DNA of 64,000 nucleotides from Flavobacterium ajazii (GTDB lineage: Bacteria; Bacteroidota; Bacteroidia; Flavobacteriales; Flavobacteriaceae): assembly GCF_010614725.1 (NCBI RefSeq), contig NZ_JAAEHL010000002.1:124001-188000 (forward strand). Reading direction: 5' to 3'. Of this stretch, positions 53,086 through 61,351 are shown one piece after another; position 1 is the first letter of the stretch; each line of letters opens with the position of its first letter. The notes under the pieces were generated by a model. It worked only from the letters and a program-made list of their open reading frames with translations, had not been told where the DNA came from and searched no databases. The translations under genes and the position numbers were made by a program.

Positions 53086-55326
53086 ATGAAAATCAAATAC
53101 CTCTTTATACTTTTCTTGGTCGCTTTTCAGCTAAAGGCACAGAAAATCGTACGTTACGATTTACATGTTCGCGATACGATTGTCAACTTTTCAGGTAAAG
53201 AAAAACGTGCGATTGCAGTGAATGGACAAATTCCGATGCCGACGCTGACTTTTACCGAAGGCGATATTGCGGAAATTTATGTGCATAACGAATTAAAAAA
53301 TGAAGATACAGCCATGCACTGGCACGGATTATTTTTGCCTAATAAAGAAGACGGTGTTCCATACTTAACTCAAATGCCGATTGAACCGGGAACAACTCAT
53401 AAATATACATTTCCAATTATTCAGAACGGAACGTATTGGTATCACAGCCATTCAGGACTACAGGAACAAATTGGTTTATACGGACTTTTTATCATCAATA
53501 AGAAAAAAGACGATGCAACGATTAGAAAAGGCATTGACGATTTACCGACAATTCCGGTTATTTTAAGCGAATGGTCAGATCTTAAGCCTGAGAATATCCA
53601 GCGAATGCTTCATAATGCCAATGATTATTTTGCTATAAAAAAAGGAACCACTCAAAGTTATTTTGAAGCTTTGAAGCAAGGGCATTTTTCGACCAAAGTA
53701 ACCAACGAATGGAAACGAATGAATGCCATGGATGTCAGCGATGTTTATTATGAAAAGTTCCTGATTAACGGAAAAAACGAACAGCAGTTTTCAGACCTTA
53801 AACCAGGTTCAAAAGTAAGATTACGAATTGCTAATGGTGGTGCTTCTAGTTATTTCTGGCTGACGTATGGCGGTGGAAAAATCACCGTTGTGGCCAGCGA
53901 CGGAAATGACGTTGAACCGGTAGAAGTTGATCGTTTGATTATCGCGGTTTCTGAAACTTATGATGTCGTGGTTACCATTCCAGAGAACAATAAAGCTTTT
54001 GCCTTTTTGGCTACAGCCGAAGACAGAACCGGATCTGCATCATTGTTTTTAGGAAATGGAGAAAAACAGCCTGTTCATCATCTTTCGAAACTAAAATATT
54101 TTGAAGGAATGAAAATGATGAACGATATGATGAAAATGAATGGCGAAATGAACGATATGGGAATGAATATGTCATTGAACAAAATGGACATGAATGCCGT
54201 TATGTATCCTGAAATTTCGGGAGAAGATGAAAATGCAAAACCTGCTATGGATCATTCCAACCATAATATGGACGATATGAAAATGGAACGTGACAGCACC
54301 GAAACTTCTGAAATTGTGACTTTGAATTACGGAATGCTAAAATCGCCTTTTAAAACCAATCTTCCGAAAGACGCTCCGGTAAAAGAATTGCGTTTTACGC
54401 TTTCTGGAAATATGAATCGTTATGTCTGGAGTTTGGATAATAAAGTAGTTTCTGAAACAGATAAAATCTTAATCAAAAAAGGAGAAAACGTTCGTATTGT
54501 TTTATACAATGGATCAATGATGCGCCACCCCATGCATTTACATGGACATGATTTTAGAATTTTGAACGAACACGGCGATTATTCACCGCTCAAAAATGTA
54601 ATTGATATTATGCCGATGGAAACCGACACAATCGAATTTCAGGCAAATGCCGATGGCGACTGGTTTTTTCATTGTCATATTTTATATCATATGATGGCAG
54701 GAATGGGAAGAATTTTTAGTTACGAAAATTCAGCACCAAATCCGTTGATTCATCATCCAGAAATGGCCTATAAAATGTTAAAAATGGATGACCGTATGTT
54801 TCATTTTATGGGTGAAAATGATTTTGCTTCAAACGGAAATGATGGTGAAGCTATGTACAGCAACACACGCTGGAGCATCGGAACAGAATGGCGTTTAGGT
54901 TACAACAACGAACATGGTTATGAAACCGAAACTCATATTGGAAGATATATTGGAAAAAATCAATGGTTAATGCCTTTTATCGGTTTTGACTGGCGTTACC
55001 GAAAAATGGGAATGGACGAACAGGAACAAAATCTTTTTGGACAGAAAAACACCAAAGACAATCGTTCAGTTTTCAGTTTAGGTGCTGAATATACTTTACC
55101 AATGCTCGTAAAAGCACAAGTTGAAGTGTATACCGATGGAAATGTAAGAGTACAGTTTGAACGAAAAGATATTCCGCTCTCACAAAGACTTCGAGTGAAT
55201 TTAATGTGGAATACGGATAAAGAATATATGACGGGACTGAAATACATCGTTGCCCGAAACTTCGGAATCACAACGCATTATGACAGTGATATGGGAATTG
55301 GATTTGGGTTTAATTTGAATTATTGA
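53086..55326 (+). CDS. Multicopper oxidase fused to a CopB-like outer-membrane barrel
   Basis: 746 residues. A signal peptide (about 1-18, ending LKAQ) precedes a CopA-type oxidase: HWHGLFLPN (His78), YWYHSHSG, HPMHLHGHDFR (from His481) and WFFHCHILYHMMAGMGR (from His529), so all four copper-ligand blocks are present. A Met- and His-rich loop (about 345-405, with MKMMNDMMKMNGEMND) could gather Cu(I). From about residue 596 (TRWSIGTEWRLGY) to the end the sequence is barrel-like and resembles CopB, normally a separate protein. It oxidizes Cu(I) in the periplasm. It is coupled to copA. Confidence 0.9.
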   Translation: MKIKYLFILFLVAFQLKAQKIVRYDLHVRDTIVNFSGKEKRAIAVNGQIPMPTLTFTEGDIAEIYVHNELKNEDTAMHWHGLFLPNKEDGVPYLTQMPIEPGTTHKYTFPIIQNGTYWYHSHSGLQEQIGLYGLFIINKKKDDATIRKGIDDLPTIPVILSEWSDLKPENIQRMLHNANDYFAIKKGTTQSYFEALKQGHFSTKVTNEWKRMNAMDVSDVYYEKFLINGKNEQQFSDLKPGSKVRLRIANGGASSYFWLTYGGGKITVVASDGNDVEPVEVDRLIIAVSETYDVVVTIPENNKAFAFLATAEDRTGSASLFLGNGEKQPVHHLSKLKYFEGMKMMNDMMKMNGEMNDMGMNMSLNKMDMNAVMYPEISGEDENAKPAMDHSNHNMDDMKMERDSTETSEIVTLNYGMLKSPFKTNLPKDAPVKELRFTLSGNMNRYVWSLDNKVVSETDKILIKKGENVRIVLYNGSMMRHPMHLHGHDFRILNEHGDYSPLKNVIDIMPMETDTIEFQANADGDWFFHCHILYHMMAGMGRIFSYENSAPNPLIHHPEMAYKMLKMDDRMFHFMGENDFASNGNDGEAMYSNTRWSIGTEWRLGYNNEHGYETETHIGRYIGKNQWLMPFIGFDWRYRKMGMDEQEQNLFGQKNTKDNRSVFSLGAEYTLPMLVKAQVEVYTDGNVRVQFERKDIPLSQRLRVNLMWNTDKEYMTGLKYIVARNFGITTHYDSDMGIGFGFNLNY

Positions 55327-55463
55327 TTTTTTGAACGATATAAGTGATTAAGTAAATATATAATAATGTCTTTTAAAATTATTCGAAAAGTAAAACTGAA
55401 CTATTTAATGGCATCAATTTTGAAAAGGCAAATAATCACCCAAAATCACTTTAAACTAAATTT

Positions 55464-55790
55464 ATGTACGGAATTCTATTACTCTTATTACTTACCTTGC
55501 CTTTATTATTTCAAACTATGTTTGGGAGAAAAGCAATTTCAGAAAGCATTAAACTAAATTTGTCGGAAGTATGCCTGATTAGTTTTTTTTCGCAAATTCT
55601 CTTTTATTATTTTGCTTTTAAATTACTCGATTATAAACTGAGATCTGAGTCTAATGGACAATTTCATTGCGGAATGCCTTTTGTAGGACTTGTAATCATA
55701 GAATTCTTTTTTATAATTGTGTTAATTATCATAATGGTAGTTCAGTTCTTCATAAGAAAATCATATAACCGTAATATTGAAAAGCATTGA
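55464..55790 (+). CDS. Small unknown membrane protein
   Basis: 108 residues with three hydrophobic segments (about 2-18, 36-54 and 74-97) and a basic tail RKSYNRNIEKH. It contains a single Cys and a His in FHCGMPFVG. It lies 137 bases after the copper oxidase gene; whether it shares the transcript is unclear. No family is recognised. The protein is plausible, given its length and sensible start, but is weakly supported. Confidence 0.5.
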   Translation: MYGILLLLLLTLPLLFQTMFGRKAISESIKLNLSEVCLISFFSQILFYYFAFKLLDYKLRSESNGQFHCGMPFVGLVIIEFFFIIVLIIIMVVQFFIRKSYNRNIEKH

Positions 55791-55862
55791 ATCTTCATAT
55801 TTTAGATTCACTTTTACTAAAACATTAACAAATCCCTCATTTATACCAATCATAAAACCTTC

Positions 55863-55870
55863 TATATTTG
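55863..55870 (+). promoter_or_regulatory. -7 element of the 50-residue Cys-rich gene
   Basis: TATATTTG 42 bases before the ATG at 55912. It implies transcription starting near 55877, so the longer frame from 55777 is not the product. Confidence 0.5.
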
Positions 55871-55911
55871 ACTCACTAATTATACTATTACTAATAAAAA
55901 ATTATAACAAA

Positions 55912-56064
55912 ATGACAAAAGTAATCACCGTAGTAACCGTTGCTCTATTTTCAATTGGAGTAAGTGCTCAGCAAACTAAACCAACGACAAAAGAAAAAGC
56001 AAAAAAAGAATCTTGCTGCAAAAAAACAGCAGCAGAAAAAAAATCTTGTTGCGCTAAAAAATAA
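55912..56064 (+). CDS. 50-residue secreted Cys-Cys peptide
   Basis: The signal peptide MTKVITVVTVALFSIGVSAQ leaves a mature part of about 30 residues, Lys-rich with two Cys-Cys pairs (ESCCKKT and KSCCAKK). A longer frame from 55777 is rejected because of the promoter at 55863. The Cys-Cys Lys pattern echoes KKCCEKKT of the 48681 protein at the other end of the cluster. A small periplasmic metal-binding peptide is inferred. Confidence 0.6.
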   Translation: MTKVITVVTVALFSIGVSAQQTKPTTKEKAKKESCCKKTAAEKKSCCAKK

Positions 56065-56082
56065 ATTGAACCTGATTTCAAC

Positions 56083-56114
56083 AAAAAGACCTCGCTAAAA
56101 ACGAGGTCTTTTTG
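56083..56114. terminator. Bidirectional terminator
   Basis: AAAAAGACCTCG / CGAGGTCTTTTT hairpin with a short loop, between the Cys-rich peptide gene and the convergent DUF4442 gene. Confidence 0.88.
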
Positions 56115-56138
56115 TTATATAATTTTATACCTAAAGAT

Positions 56139-56591
56139 CTACTTCAAACGAACACTCCATTCAAAATCCATTTCAGAAACCTGAACACCTTCTTCATTTG
56201 TTCCTACCGATTTCATCCAGAACGTCTGCCCTTCTCCGGTTTCTATCGTTTTTTTGATAGCATCTGCAATTAAATGTCCGTCGTTGCAGACAAATGTAAT
56301 TCTACCAGTGGCTTTTTTACTGAAGTTTCCTTTATTGTTGGCTACTAACATTGATATTTTTCTACCGCTTTCCTGAATTTGAGAAATCACTAAAGCACCC
56401 GTCGTCAGCTCAGCTGCCATTGCCTGAACTGCAAAATACATCGAATTAAAAGGGTTTTGATTAATCCATCTGTGTTTTACTGTTACTGCACAACTGTTTT
56501 CGTTTATATCTTTTACACGTACCCCGCAAAAGTAAGCTGATGGTAATTTGAAGAAGACAAATTTATTGAGTTTAGAAACTGAAACTGCCAT
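56139..56591 (-). CDS. DUF4442 hot-dog-fold protein
   Basis: 150 residues in a hot-dog layout: the N-terminal LPSAYFCGVRVKDINENSCA, then VKHRWINQNPFNSMYFAVQA (about 38-57, the long central helix) and later beta-strands with VSEMDFEWSVRL. DUF4442 proteins are thioesterase-like, but the catalytic residue set cannot be confirmed by eye. It is a single gene under a good minus-strand promoter. Confidence 0.82.
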   Translation of the reverse strand: MAVSVSKLNKFVFFKLPSAYFCGVRVKDINENSCAVTVKHRWINQNPFNSMYFAVQAMAAELTTGALVISQIQESGRKISMLVANNKGNFSKKATGRITFVCNDGHLIADAIKKTIETGEGQTFWMKSVGTNEEGVQVSEMDFEWSVRLK

Positions 56592-56608
56592 TTGATATAT
56601 TTTTTATG

Positions 56609-56638
56609 CAAAAATACAAAAAAACTATGCGCGCACAA
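56609..56638 (-). promoter_or_regulatory. Promoter of the DUF4442 gene
   Basis: Minus strand TTG (complement of 56636-56638), a 19-base spacer and TATTTTTG (complement of 56609-56616), 17 bases before the ATG. Confidence 0.55.
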
Positions 56639-56785
56639 TAAATTCATTATACTTTCAAACATAACCAGTAAAATCAGGCATTTCAAATGATTTTGAGCAA
56701 ATTATCATTATATTACAAATTTCAAACTTGTTAAAATTTTGTTAATATATGGTACTATGTAAAACAAGATACTGTTTTTTAGATA

Positions 56786-56793
56786 TATATTTG
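56786..56793 (+). promoter_or_regulatory. -7 element of the DUF4870 gene
   Basis: TATATTTG, 28 bases before the ATG at 56822; no clear -33 TTG is seen. Confidence 0.4.
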
Positions 56794-56821
56794 CATAAGA
56801 AATTACTATATACTTTTAATC

Positions 56822-57301
56822 ATGGAAACATCAACACCACTCATCATGGAAAAAACATCAGAAAAGAATACAGCAGCATTTACTCATTTGAGTACATTAA
56901 GTCAGTACATCATTCCGTTTGGGAATTATATTTTTCCACTTATCATCTGGACAAATTATAAAGACAAATCTGAATTTGCAGATCACCACGGAAAACAGGC
57001 TTTGAATTTTCAGTTAAGCTTATTGCTTTACACTTTGATTTTAGCACTTATTGCAATTCCGATTTTTGTAACTGTGTTTTTGCAGAACCTTCCAATCGAA
57101 GCAATTATTAATGATGAAGATTTTATCATCAGAAATTTTAATCTTGAAGGAAATATTGGTCTTTTAAGTGTTGGGATCACGGCAGTAATTCTTTTTGGAT
57201 TATTAAAATTTGTTGAATTCTTTTTAGTGATTTATGCTTCGATAAAAGCTTCAAACGGAGAATTATACAAATATCCGTTAACGATTCCTTTTATAAAGTA
57301 A
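56822..57301 (+). CDS. DUF4870 membrane protein
   Basis: 159 residues with three to four membrane helices (about 30-45, 68-92 and 112-140). The pattern YIIPFGNYIFPLIIW (about 29-43) and HHGKQALNFQLSLLLY (about 55-70) is characteristic of DUF4870. The function is unknown. It is followed by structured element copy C and then the PadR-PspC-GIN genes, so it may belong to the same envelope-stress theme, though the element separates them. Confidence 0.85.
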   Translation: METSTPLIMEKTSEKNTAAFTHLSTLSQYIIPFGNYIFPLIIWTNYKDKSEFADHHGKQALNFQLSLLLYTLILALIAIPIFVTVFLQNLPIEAIINDEDFIIRNFNLEGNIGLLSVGITAVILFGLLKFVEFFLVIYASIKASNGELYKYPLTIPFIK

Positions 57302-57334
57302 TTATTAAAGGGTTAAAGGTTATAGCTAAACCGG

Positions 57335-57418
57335 AGCCCCAGCCCTGATAGAAGTGGAAATCCTTTTGTGCCGGGGTTCGGCAGAAAAGATTGCAGCGAA
57401 TAGCAGGAAACAGCTCCT
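57335..57418 (+). repeat. Structured intergenic element, copy C
   Basis: Starts AGCCCCAGCCCTGATAGAAG and ends AGCAGGAAACAGCTCCT. The main stem is CTTTTGTGCCG / CGGCAGAAAAG with one G-G mismatch and a short loop. The left 15 bases are identical to copy A. Confidence 0.75.
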
Positions 57419-57497
57419 AAAAAACAATCAATCATCAATCATCATCATCATCAATCAAAAAACGAATTGTTCAATCTAAAAAAAATGAAATGAAATT

Positions 57498-57830
57498 ATG
57501 AACATTGAAAACACAAAAGCACAGATGCGCAAAGGTGTTCTTGAGTTTTGCATCTTATCGGTATTAAAAGAAAAAGACGCATATACATCTGAAATATTAG
57601 ACACTTTAAAAAACGCAAAATTATTAGTTGTTGAGGGAACTGTTTATCCTCTTTTAACCAGACTAAAAAACGACGGCTTACTCAATTACAGATGGGAAGA
57701 ATCGACATCGGGACCACCAAGAAAATATTACGGATTAACCGAGATAGGACAAACATTTTTAAACGAACTTAGCGGAACCTGGACAGAATTGTCTGATGCC
57801 GTAAAACTAATCACCAATCAAAATCAATAA
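57498..57830 (+). CDS. PadR-family transcriptional regulator
   Basis: 110 residues, the short PadR subtype. A winged helix shows KGVLEFCILSVLKEKDAYTS, VVEGTVYPLLTRLKNDGLL (about 50-68) and YYGLTEIGQTFLNELSGTW. It is probably a repressor of the downstream pspC-GIN genes: the pspC ATG lies 3 bases after its stop. The effector is unknown. Confidence 0.92.
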   Translation: MNIENTKAQMRKGVLEFCILSVLKEKDAYTSEILDTLKNAKLLVVEGTVYPLLTRLKNDGLLNYRWEESTSGPPRKYYGLTEIGQTFLNELSGTWTELSDAVKLITNQNQ

Positions 57831-57833
57831 GTC

Positions 57834-59564
57834 ATGAACAAAACAGTAAATATTAACTTAGGCGGTATGTTTTTTCACATCGATGAAGATGCATATTTAA
57901 AATTGACACGCTATTTTGACGCTATAAAAAGATCATTAAACAACTCATCTGGTCAGGATGAAATTATTAAGGATATCGAAATGCGTGTTTCTGAACTTTT
58001 AACAGAAAAGCAAAAAAGCGAAAAACATGTTGTTGGCTTGAAAGATGTTGACGAAGTGATTGCGGTAATGGGACAGCCTGAAGATTACAGACTTGAAGAC
58101 GAAGAAAATGCAAATCAGTCTTTTAATTATGCAAACACAAAGCACAAAAAATTATACCGTGACAAAGAAAAAGGTATGATTGGCGGTGTAGCAACAGGTC
58201 TGGGACATTATTTTGGAATAGATGCTGTATGGGTTAAAATCGTATTCTTAATATTTGTTTTTGCAGGTTTTGGAACAGGGATTTTAGCTTATTTCGTTCT
58301 TTGGATTGTAACTCCTGAAGCAGTAACAACTTCAGAGAAACTGGAAATGACAGGAGAACCAGTTACGATTTCAAACATCGAAAAAAAAGTTCGTGAAGAA
58401 ATAGATTCATTATCTGATAAATTCAAAAATGCAGATTATGATAAAATGGGAAACCAGGTAAAGTCGGGAGCTGAGAGAATAAGTAGTTCATTTGGAGACT
58501 TTATCATGACGGTTTTTAAAATCTTTGCTAAGTTTTTAGGAGTAATTTTGATTATGTCAGGAGTTACTGTCTTAATATTATTATTAATTGGAATATTCAC
58601 TTTAGGAACAAATGTTTTTCTTGATTTTCCTTGGCAAAACTTTATCGAAGCCGGTAACTTTACTGAATATCCGATCTGGTCATTTGGTTTATTAATGTTC
58701 TTTGCTGTTGGAATCCCGTTTTTCTTTATGACACTTTTGGGTTTCAAATTGTTGTCTCCAAATACAAAAACTATCGGAAACATTGCCAAATATACTTTAT
58801 TAGCGATTTGGATTATTGCTGTTGCCATTGCGATCAGTATAGGAATCAAACAAGCTACTGAAATTTCATACGATAATAAAGCGGTAGAGAAAAAAACAAT
58901 CAACATTACTCCTAATGATACGCTTTATGTAAAGTTCAGATATAATGATTACTATGCGAAAGATTTAGATCATCATAAAGATTTTGAGTTTGTACAGGAC
59001 TCTGCCAATAATGATTTAATCTATTCAAATGATGTTCGTTTACATGTTTTGCATACCGATGAAGCAGCTCCTTACATACAAATCGAAAAAAGTGCAAGGG
59101 GAAATTCATTTACAAGTGCTAAAAAAAGAGCAGAAAAAATTATTTACAACTTTCAGATCAAAGGAAATTATTTAATTTTGGATAATTATTTTCTTACAGA
59201 TGTGAAAAATAAATTCAGAGGTCAGGAAGTAGATGTATTTTTATACTTACCAGAAGGTCAATTATTTAAACCAGATGCTTCAATACAGGACTATGATGAC
59301 TCTGAAAATGATTTCTTTAACTTACACTTTAGCGGAAACTATAGCTATAAAGTACAGGGTTCTAAAATTAAATGTTTGAATTGTCCTGCAGATGAAGACG
59401 ATTATAATGATAATGACTATAAAAATGACAACGATTACGTTAATGAAAACGATACTGTAAAAGAAGTTTCGATTAAAATTAATGGAGAAGAAGTTTTAAA
59501 TGCCAAAAAAGGAAAAGGAAGGCTAACCACTGATAAAAACGGAGTTATAATTAAAATTAACTAA
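57834..59564 (+). CDS. PspC-domain membrane protein
   Basis: 576 residues. A cytoplasmic N-terminal domain (about 1-95) with MRVSELLTEKQKSEKHVVGL precedes the PspC domain (about 100-165, MIGGVATGLGHYFGIDAVWV with a hydrophobic helix). Three further membrane segments (about 220-260, 280-305 and 318-340) are followed by a large periplasmic beta-rich domain rich in Asp/Asn near the C-terminus (DYNDNDYKNDNDYVNENDT). PspC proteins respond to membrane stress. It is co-transcribed with padR and the first GIN gene (3-base gaps). Confidence 0.88.
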   Translation: MNKTVNINLGGMFFHIDEDAYLKLTRYFDAIKRSLNNSSGQDEIIKDIEMRVSELLTEKQKSEKHVVGLKDVDEVIAVMGQPEDYRLEDEENANQSFNYANTKHKKLYRDKEKGMIGGVATGLGHYFGIDAVWVKIVFLIFVFAGFGTGILAYFVLWIVTPEAVTTSEKLEMTGEPVTISNIEKKVREEIDSLSDKFKNADYDKMGNQVKSGAERISSSFGDFIMTVFKIFAKFLGVILIMSGVTVLILLLIGIFTLGTNVFLDFPWQNFIEAGNFTEYPIWSFGLLMFFAVGIPFFFMTLLGFKLLSPNTKTIGNIAKYTLLAIWIIAVAIAISIGIKQATEISYDNKAVEKKTINITPNDTLYVKFRYNDYYAKDLDHHKDFEFVQDSANNDLIYSNDVRLHVLHTDEAAPYIQIEKSARGNSFTSAKKRAEKIIYNFQIKGNYLILDNYFLTDVKNKFRGQEVDVFLYLPEGQLFKPDASIQDYDDSENDFFNLHFSGNYSYKVQGSKIKCLNCPADEDDYNDNDYKNDNDYVNENDTVKEVSIKINGEEVLNAKKGKGRLTTDKNGVIIKIN

Positions 59565-59567
59565 ACC

Positions 59568-60299
59568 ATGATAAAAATAATCATTCATATTACGAAATTC
59601 ATTATTGCAGCTATTACTGCATTATTGTTTGCCTCATGTAACTTTAATTTGAATACGATTGAGGGCAGCGGAAATGTAACCACTCAAAAAAGAATCGTTG
59701 AGGGTGATTTTAAAAAAGTATCTGTTAGCAATGCTATCGATGTGGTAATCATACAGTCTGATTCGACTGAAATTACAGTTGAGGCCGATGACAATCTGCA
59801 AAAAGACATTATTACAAAAGTAGAAAACGGAACATTGATTATTAAATGCAAATACAGTTCATTTGGTGATGTTACTAAAAGAGTAACTGTAAAAATGCCG
59901 GTTATCAACAAACTGGAGGCTTCTAGTGCGTCTACTATACAAGCTCAAAAAGTGATTCTTGGAGAAGATATAGATCTGAAAGCATCCAGTGCTGCTTCAA
60001 TAGATGTTAACATTGAATCTGACAATATCTCCAGTGATTCTGGAAGCGGAAGCACAATAAACATACAAGGCAAAGCATTAAAAATAAAAGCATCAGCATC
60101 GAGCGGGTCCAGTATTAATGCTGAAAAACTTCTGGCTAATGAAGTTCATGCAGAAGCCTCAAGCGGAGCCAGTGTAGATGTACATCCTATAGTAAGTTTA
60201 AAAGCCGAAGCTTCTAGCGGTGGAAGCATTAATTATGACTCATCACCTAAAACAATCGAAAAAACTGAAAATTCAGGTGGGAGCGTTAGCAAAGGATAA
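59568..60299 (+). CDS. GIN-domain (DUF2807) lipoprotein
   Basis: 243 residues. A lipoprotein signal with LLFASC (Cys about 24) precedes a beta-helix-like GIN/DUF2807 domain: GDFKKVSVSNAIDVVIIQSD, then repeated ASSASTIQAQ, ASSAASIDVN and ASSGASVDVH turns. The Ser/Gly repeats give a ladder of short strands. The function is unknown; this domain often follows PspC in Bacteroidota. A terminator follows directly, so it ends the padR transcript. Confidence 0.88.
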   Translation: MIKIIIHITKFIIAAITALLFASCNFNLNTIEGSGNVTTQKRIVEGDFKKVSVSNAIDVVIIQSDSTEITVEADDNLQKDIITKVENGTLIIKCKYSSFGDVTKRVTVKMPVINKLEASSASTIQAQKVILGEDIDLKASSAASIDVNIESDNISSDSGSGSTINIQGKALKIKASASSGSSINAEKLLANEVHAEASSGASVDVHPIVSLKAEASSGGSINYDSSPKTIEKTENSGGSVSKG

Positions 60300-60325
60300 C
60301 CTTACTATGTGTTAAATATAAAAGA

Positions 60326-60355
60326 AATCATTCATCAAAAGTGGATGATTTTTTT
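60326..60355 (+). terminator. Terminator after the first GIN gene
   Basis: AATCATTC / GGATGATT hairpin followed by Ts. The last T overlaps the -7 element of the next gene, so one short segment ends one unit and starts another. Confidence 0.65.
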
Positions 60356-60362
60356 ATATTTG
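60355..60362 (+). promoter_or_regulatory. -7 element of the second GIN gene
   Basis: TATATTTG, 22 bases before the ATG at 60385. It indicates a separate transcript for the second GIN gene. Confidence 0.5.
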
Positions 60363-60384
60363 CCAAAATCAAAATACAGAATTA

Positions 60385-61218
60385 ATGAAGAAAAACGCAG
60401 CCCTAATGTTATTGCTATTAGTTACTACATTCACTTTTGCGCAAAAAAGAGAAAAAGTTAAAGGCACTAAAATTGTTACAACATCGGTAAAAGAAGTTGG
60501 TGATTTTGATGCTATCGAAGTTGATGACAACATTGAAGTTTATTTGGAACGAGGCGAAAAAAACGAAATAAAAATTGAAGCAGATGACAATCTACATGAT
60601 ATCATCGGAATGGATTTAAGAGAAAAAACACTTCGTCTGTATACATCAAAAGAATCCACTATTTTCAAGAAACTATCAGTCCGTGTTACTTATACCAAAT
60701 CATTTACGAAAGTAATTACTAAAAACGAAGCTATTGTGTATGCCATCCAGGAACTTCAGTTAGATGATATTAACTTCTATAGTTATGACTATTCTAAATT
60801 GTTCTTGAATGTAAATGCAAAAAAATTCAGTTTAACCGCTGACGATAAATCTAAAACCGAGCTAAATTTAAAATCAGATGAAGGATCTTTACAATTAAGT
60901 AAAAATTCAACTATTAAATCTTTGGTATCTGCAATTAAGTTCAAATGCGATTTATACCAAAAAGCAACAGCTGCCATTGAGGGTGCTGCTGAAAAAGGAA
61001 GTATTAGAATAGACAATAATTCGAGCTTTACAGGATCGAAATTCACCATAAAAGAAGCAAATTTTACTGCTGAAAACAATGCAACAGGAACTGTTTTAGC
61101 CGAAACTTCTATTTCTCTTGCAATAGGAGACAAAGCAGAAGTTTCACTTTTGGGAAAACCAAAAATAGAACTTACCCGCTTTAGTGAAGAAGCTAAACTT
61201 ATTAAGAAGATTAAATAA
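60385..61218 (+). CDS. Second GIN-domain (DUF2807) secreted protein
   Basis: 277 residues. The signal peptide MKKNAALMLLLLVTTFTFAQ is cleaved to give a soluble periplasmic protein without a lipobox. The GIN fold begins VGDFDAIEVDDNIEVYLERG and continues with LRLYTSKES and KNSTIKSLVSAIKFKCDL-type strands. It is paralogous in fold to the preceding lipoprotein but less Ser-rich. It has its own promoter and is followed by a strong terminator. The function is unknown. Confidence 0.85.
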   Translation: MKKNAALMLLLLVTTFTFAQKREKVKGTKIVTTSVKEVGDFDAIEVDDNIEVYLERGEKNEIKIEADDNLHDIIGMDLREKTLRLYTSKESTIFKKLSVRVTYTKSFTKVITKNEAIVYAIQELQLDDINFYSYDYSKLFLNVNAKKFSLTADDKSKTELNLKSDEGSLQLSKNSTIKSLVSAIKFKCDLYQKATAAIEGAAEKGSIRIDNNSSFTGSKFTIKEANFTAENNATGTVLAETSISLAIGDKAEVSLLGKPKIELTRFSEEAKLIKKIK

Positions 61219-61245
61219 TTTTTTTTGTTTCAGGTTTGTATGAAT

Positions 61246-61281
61246 AAAAAAATCCATTCGCATCACGAATGGATTTTTTTA
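61246..61281. terminator. Bidirectional terminator
   Basis: AAAAAATCCATTCG / CGAATGGATTTTTT hairpin between the convergent GIN and trxB genes. Confidence 0.9.
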
Positions 61282-61351
61282 TTTACAGCCTTTCTAGATT
61301 TACACTCAAATAACTTGAAACTTCAAACAGAGAAAACCTGAAACTAAATCT

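Noticed and set aside
55366..55557. 63-codon frame after the copper oxidase
   Set aside because: Overlaps the better-supported 55464 frame, has no family and no plausible signals.
58436..58906. 156-codon minus-strand frame inside the PspC gene
   Set aside because: Shadow frame antisense to a well-supported membrane protein; its hydrophobicity mirrors the coding strand.
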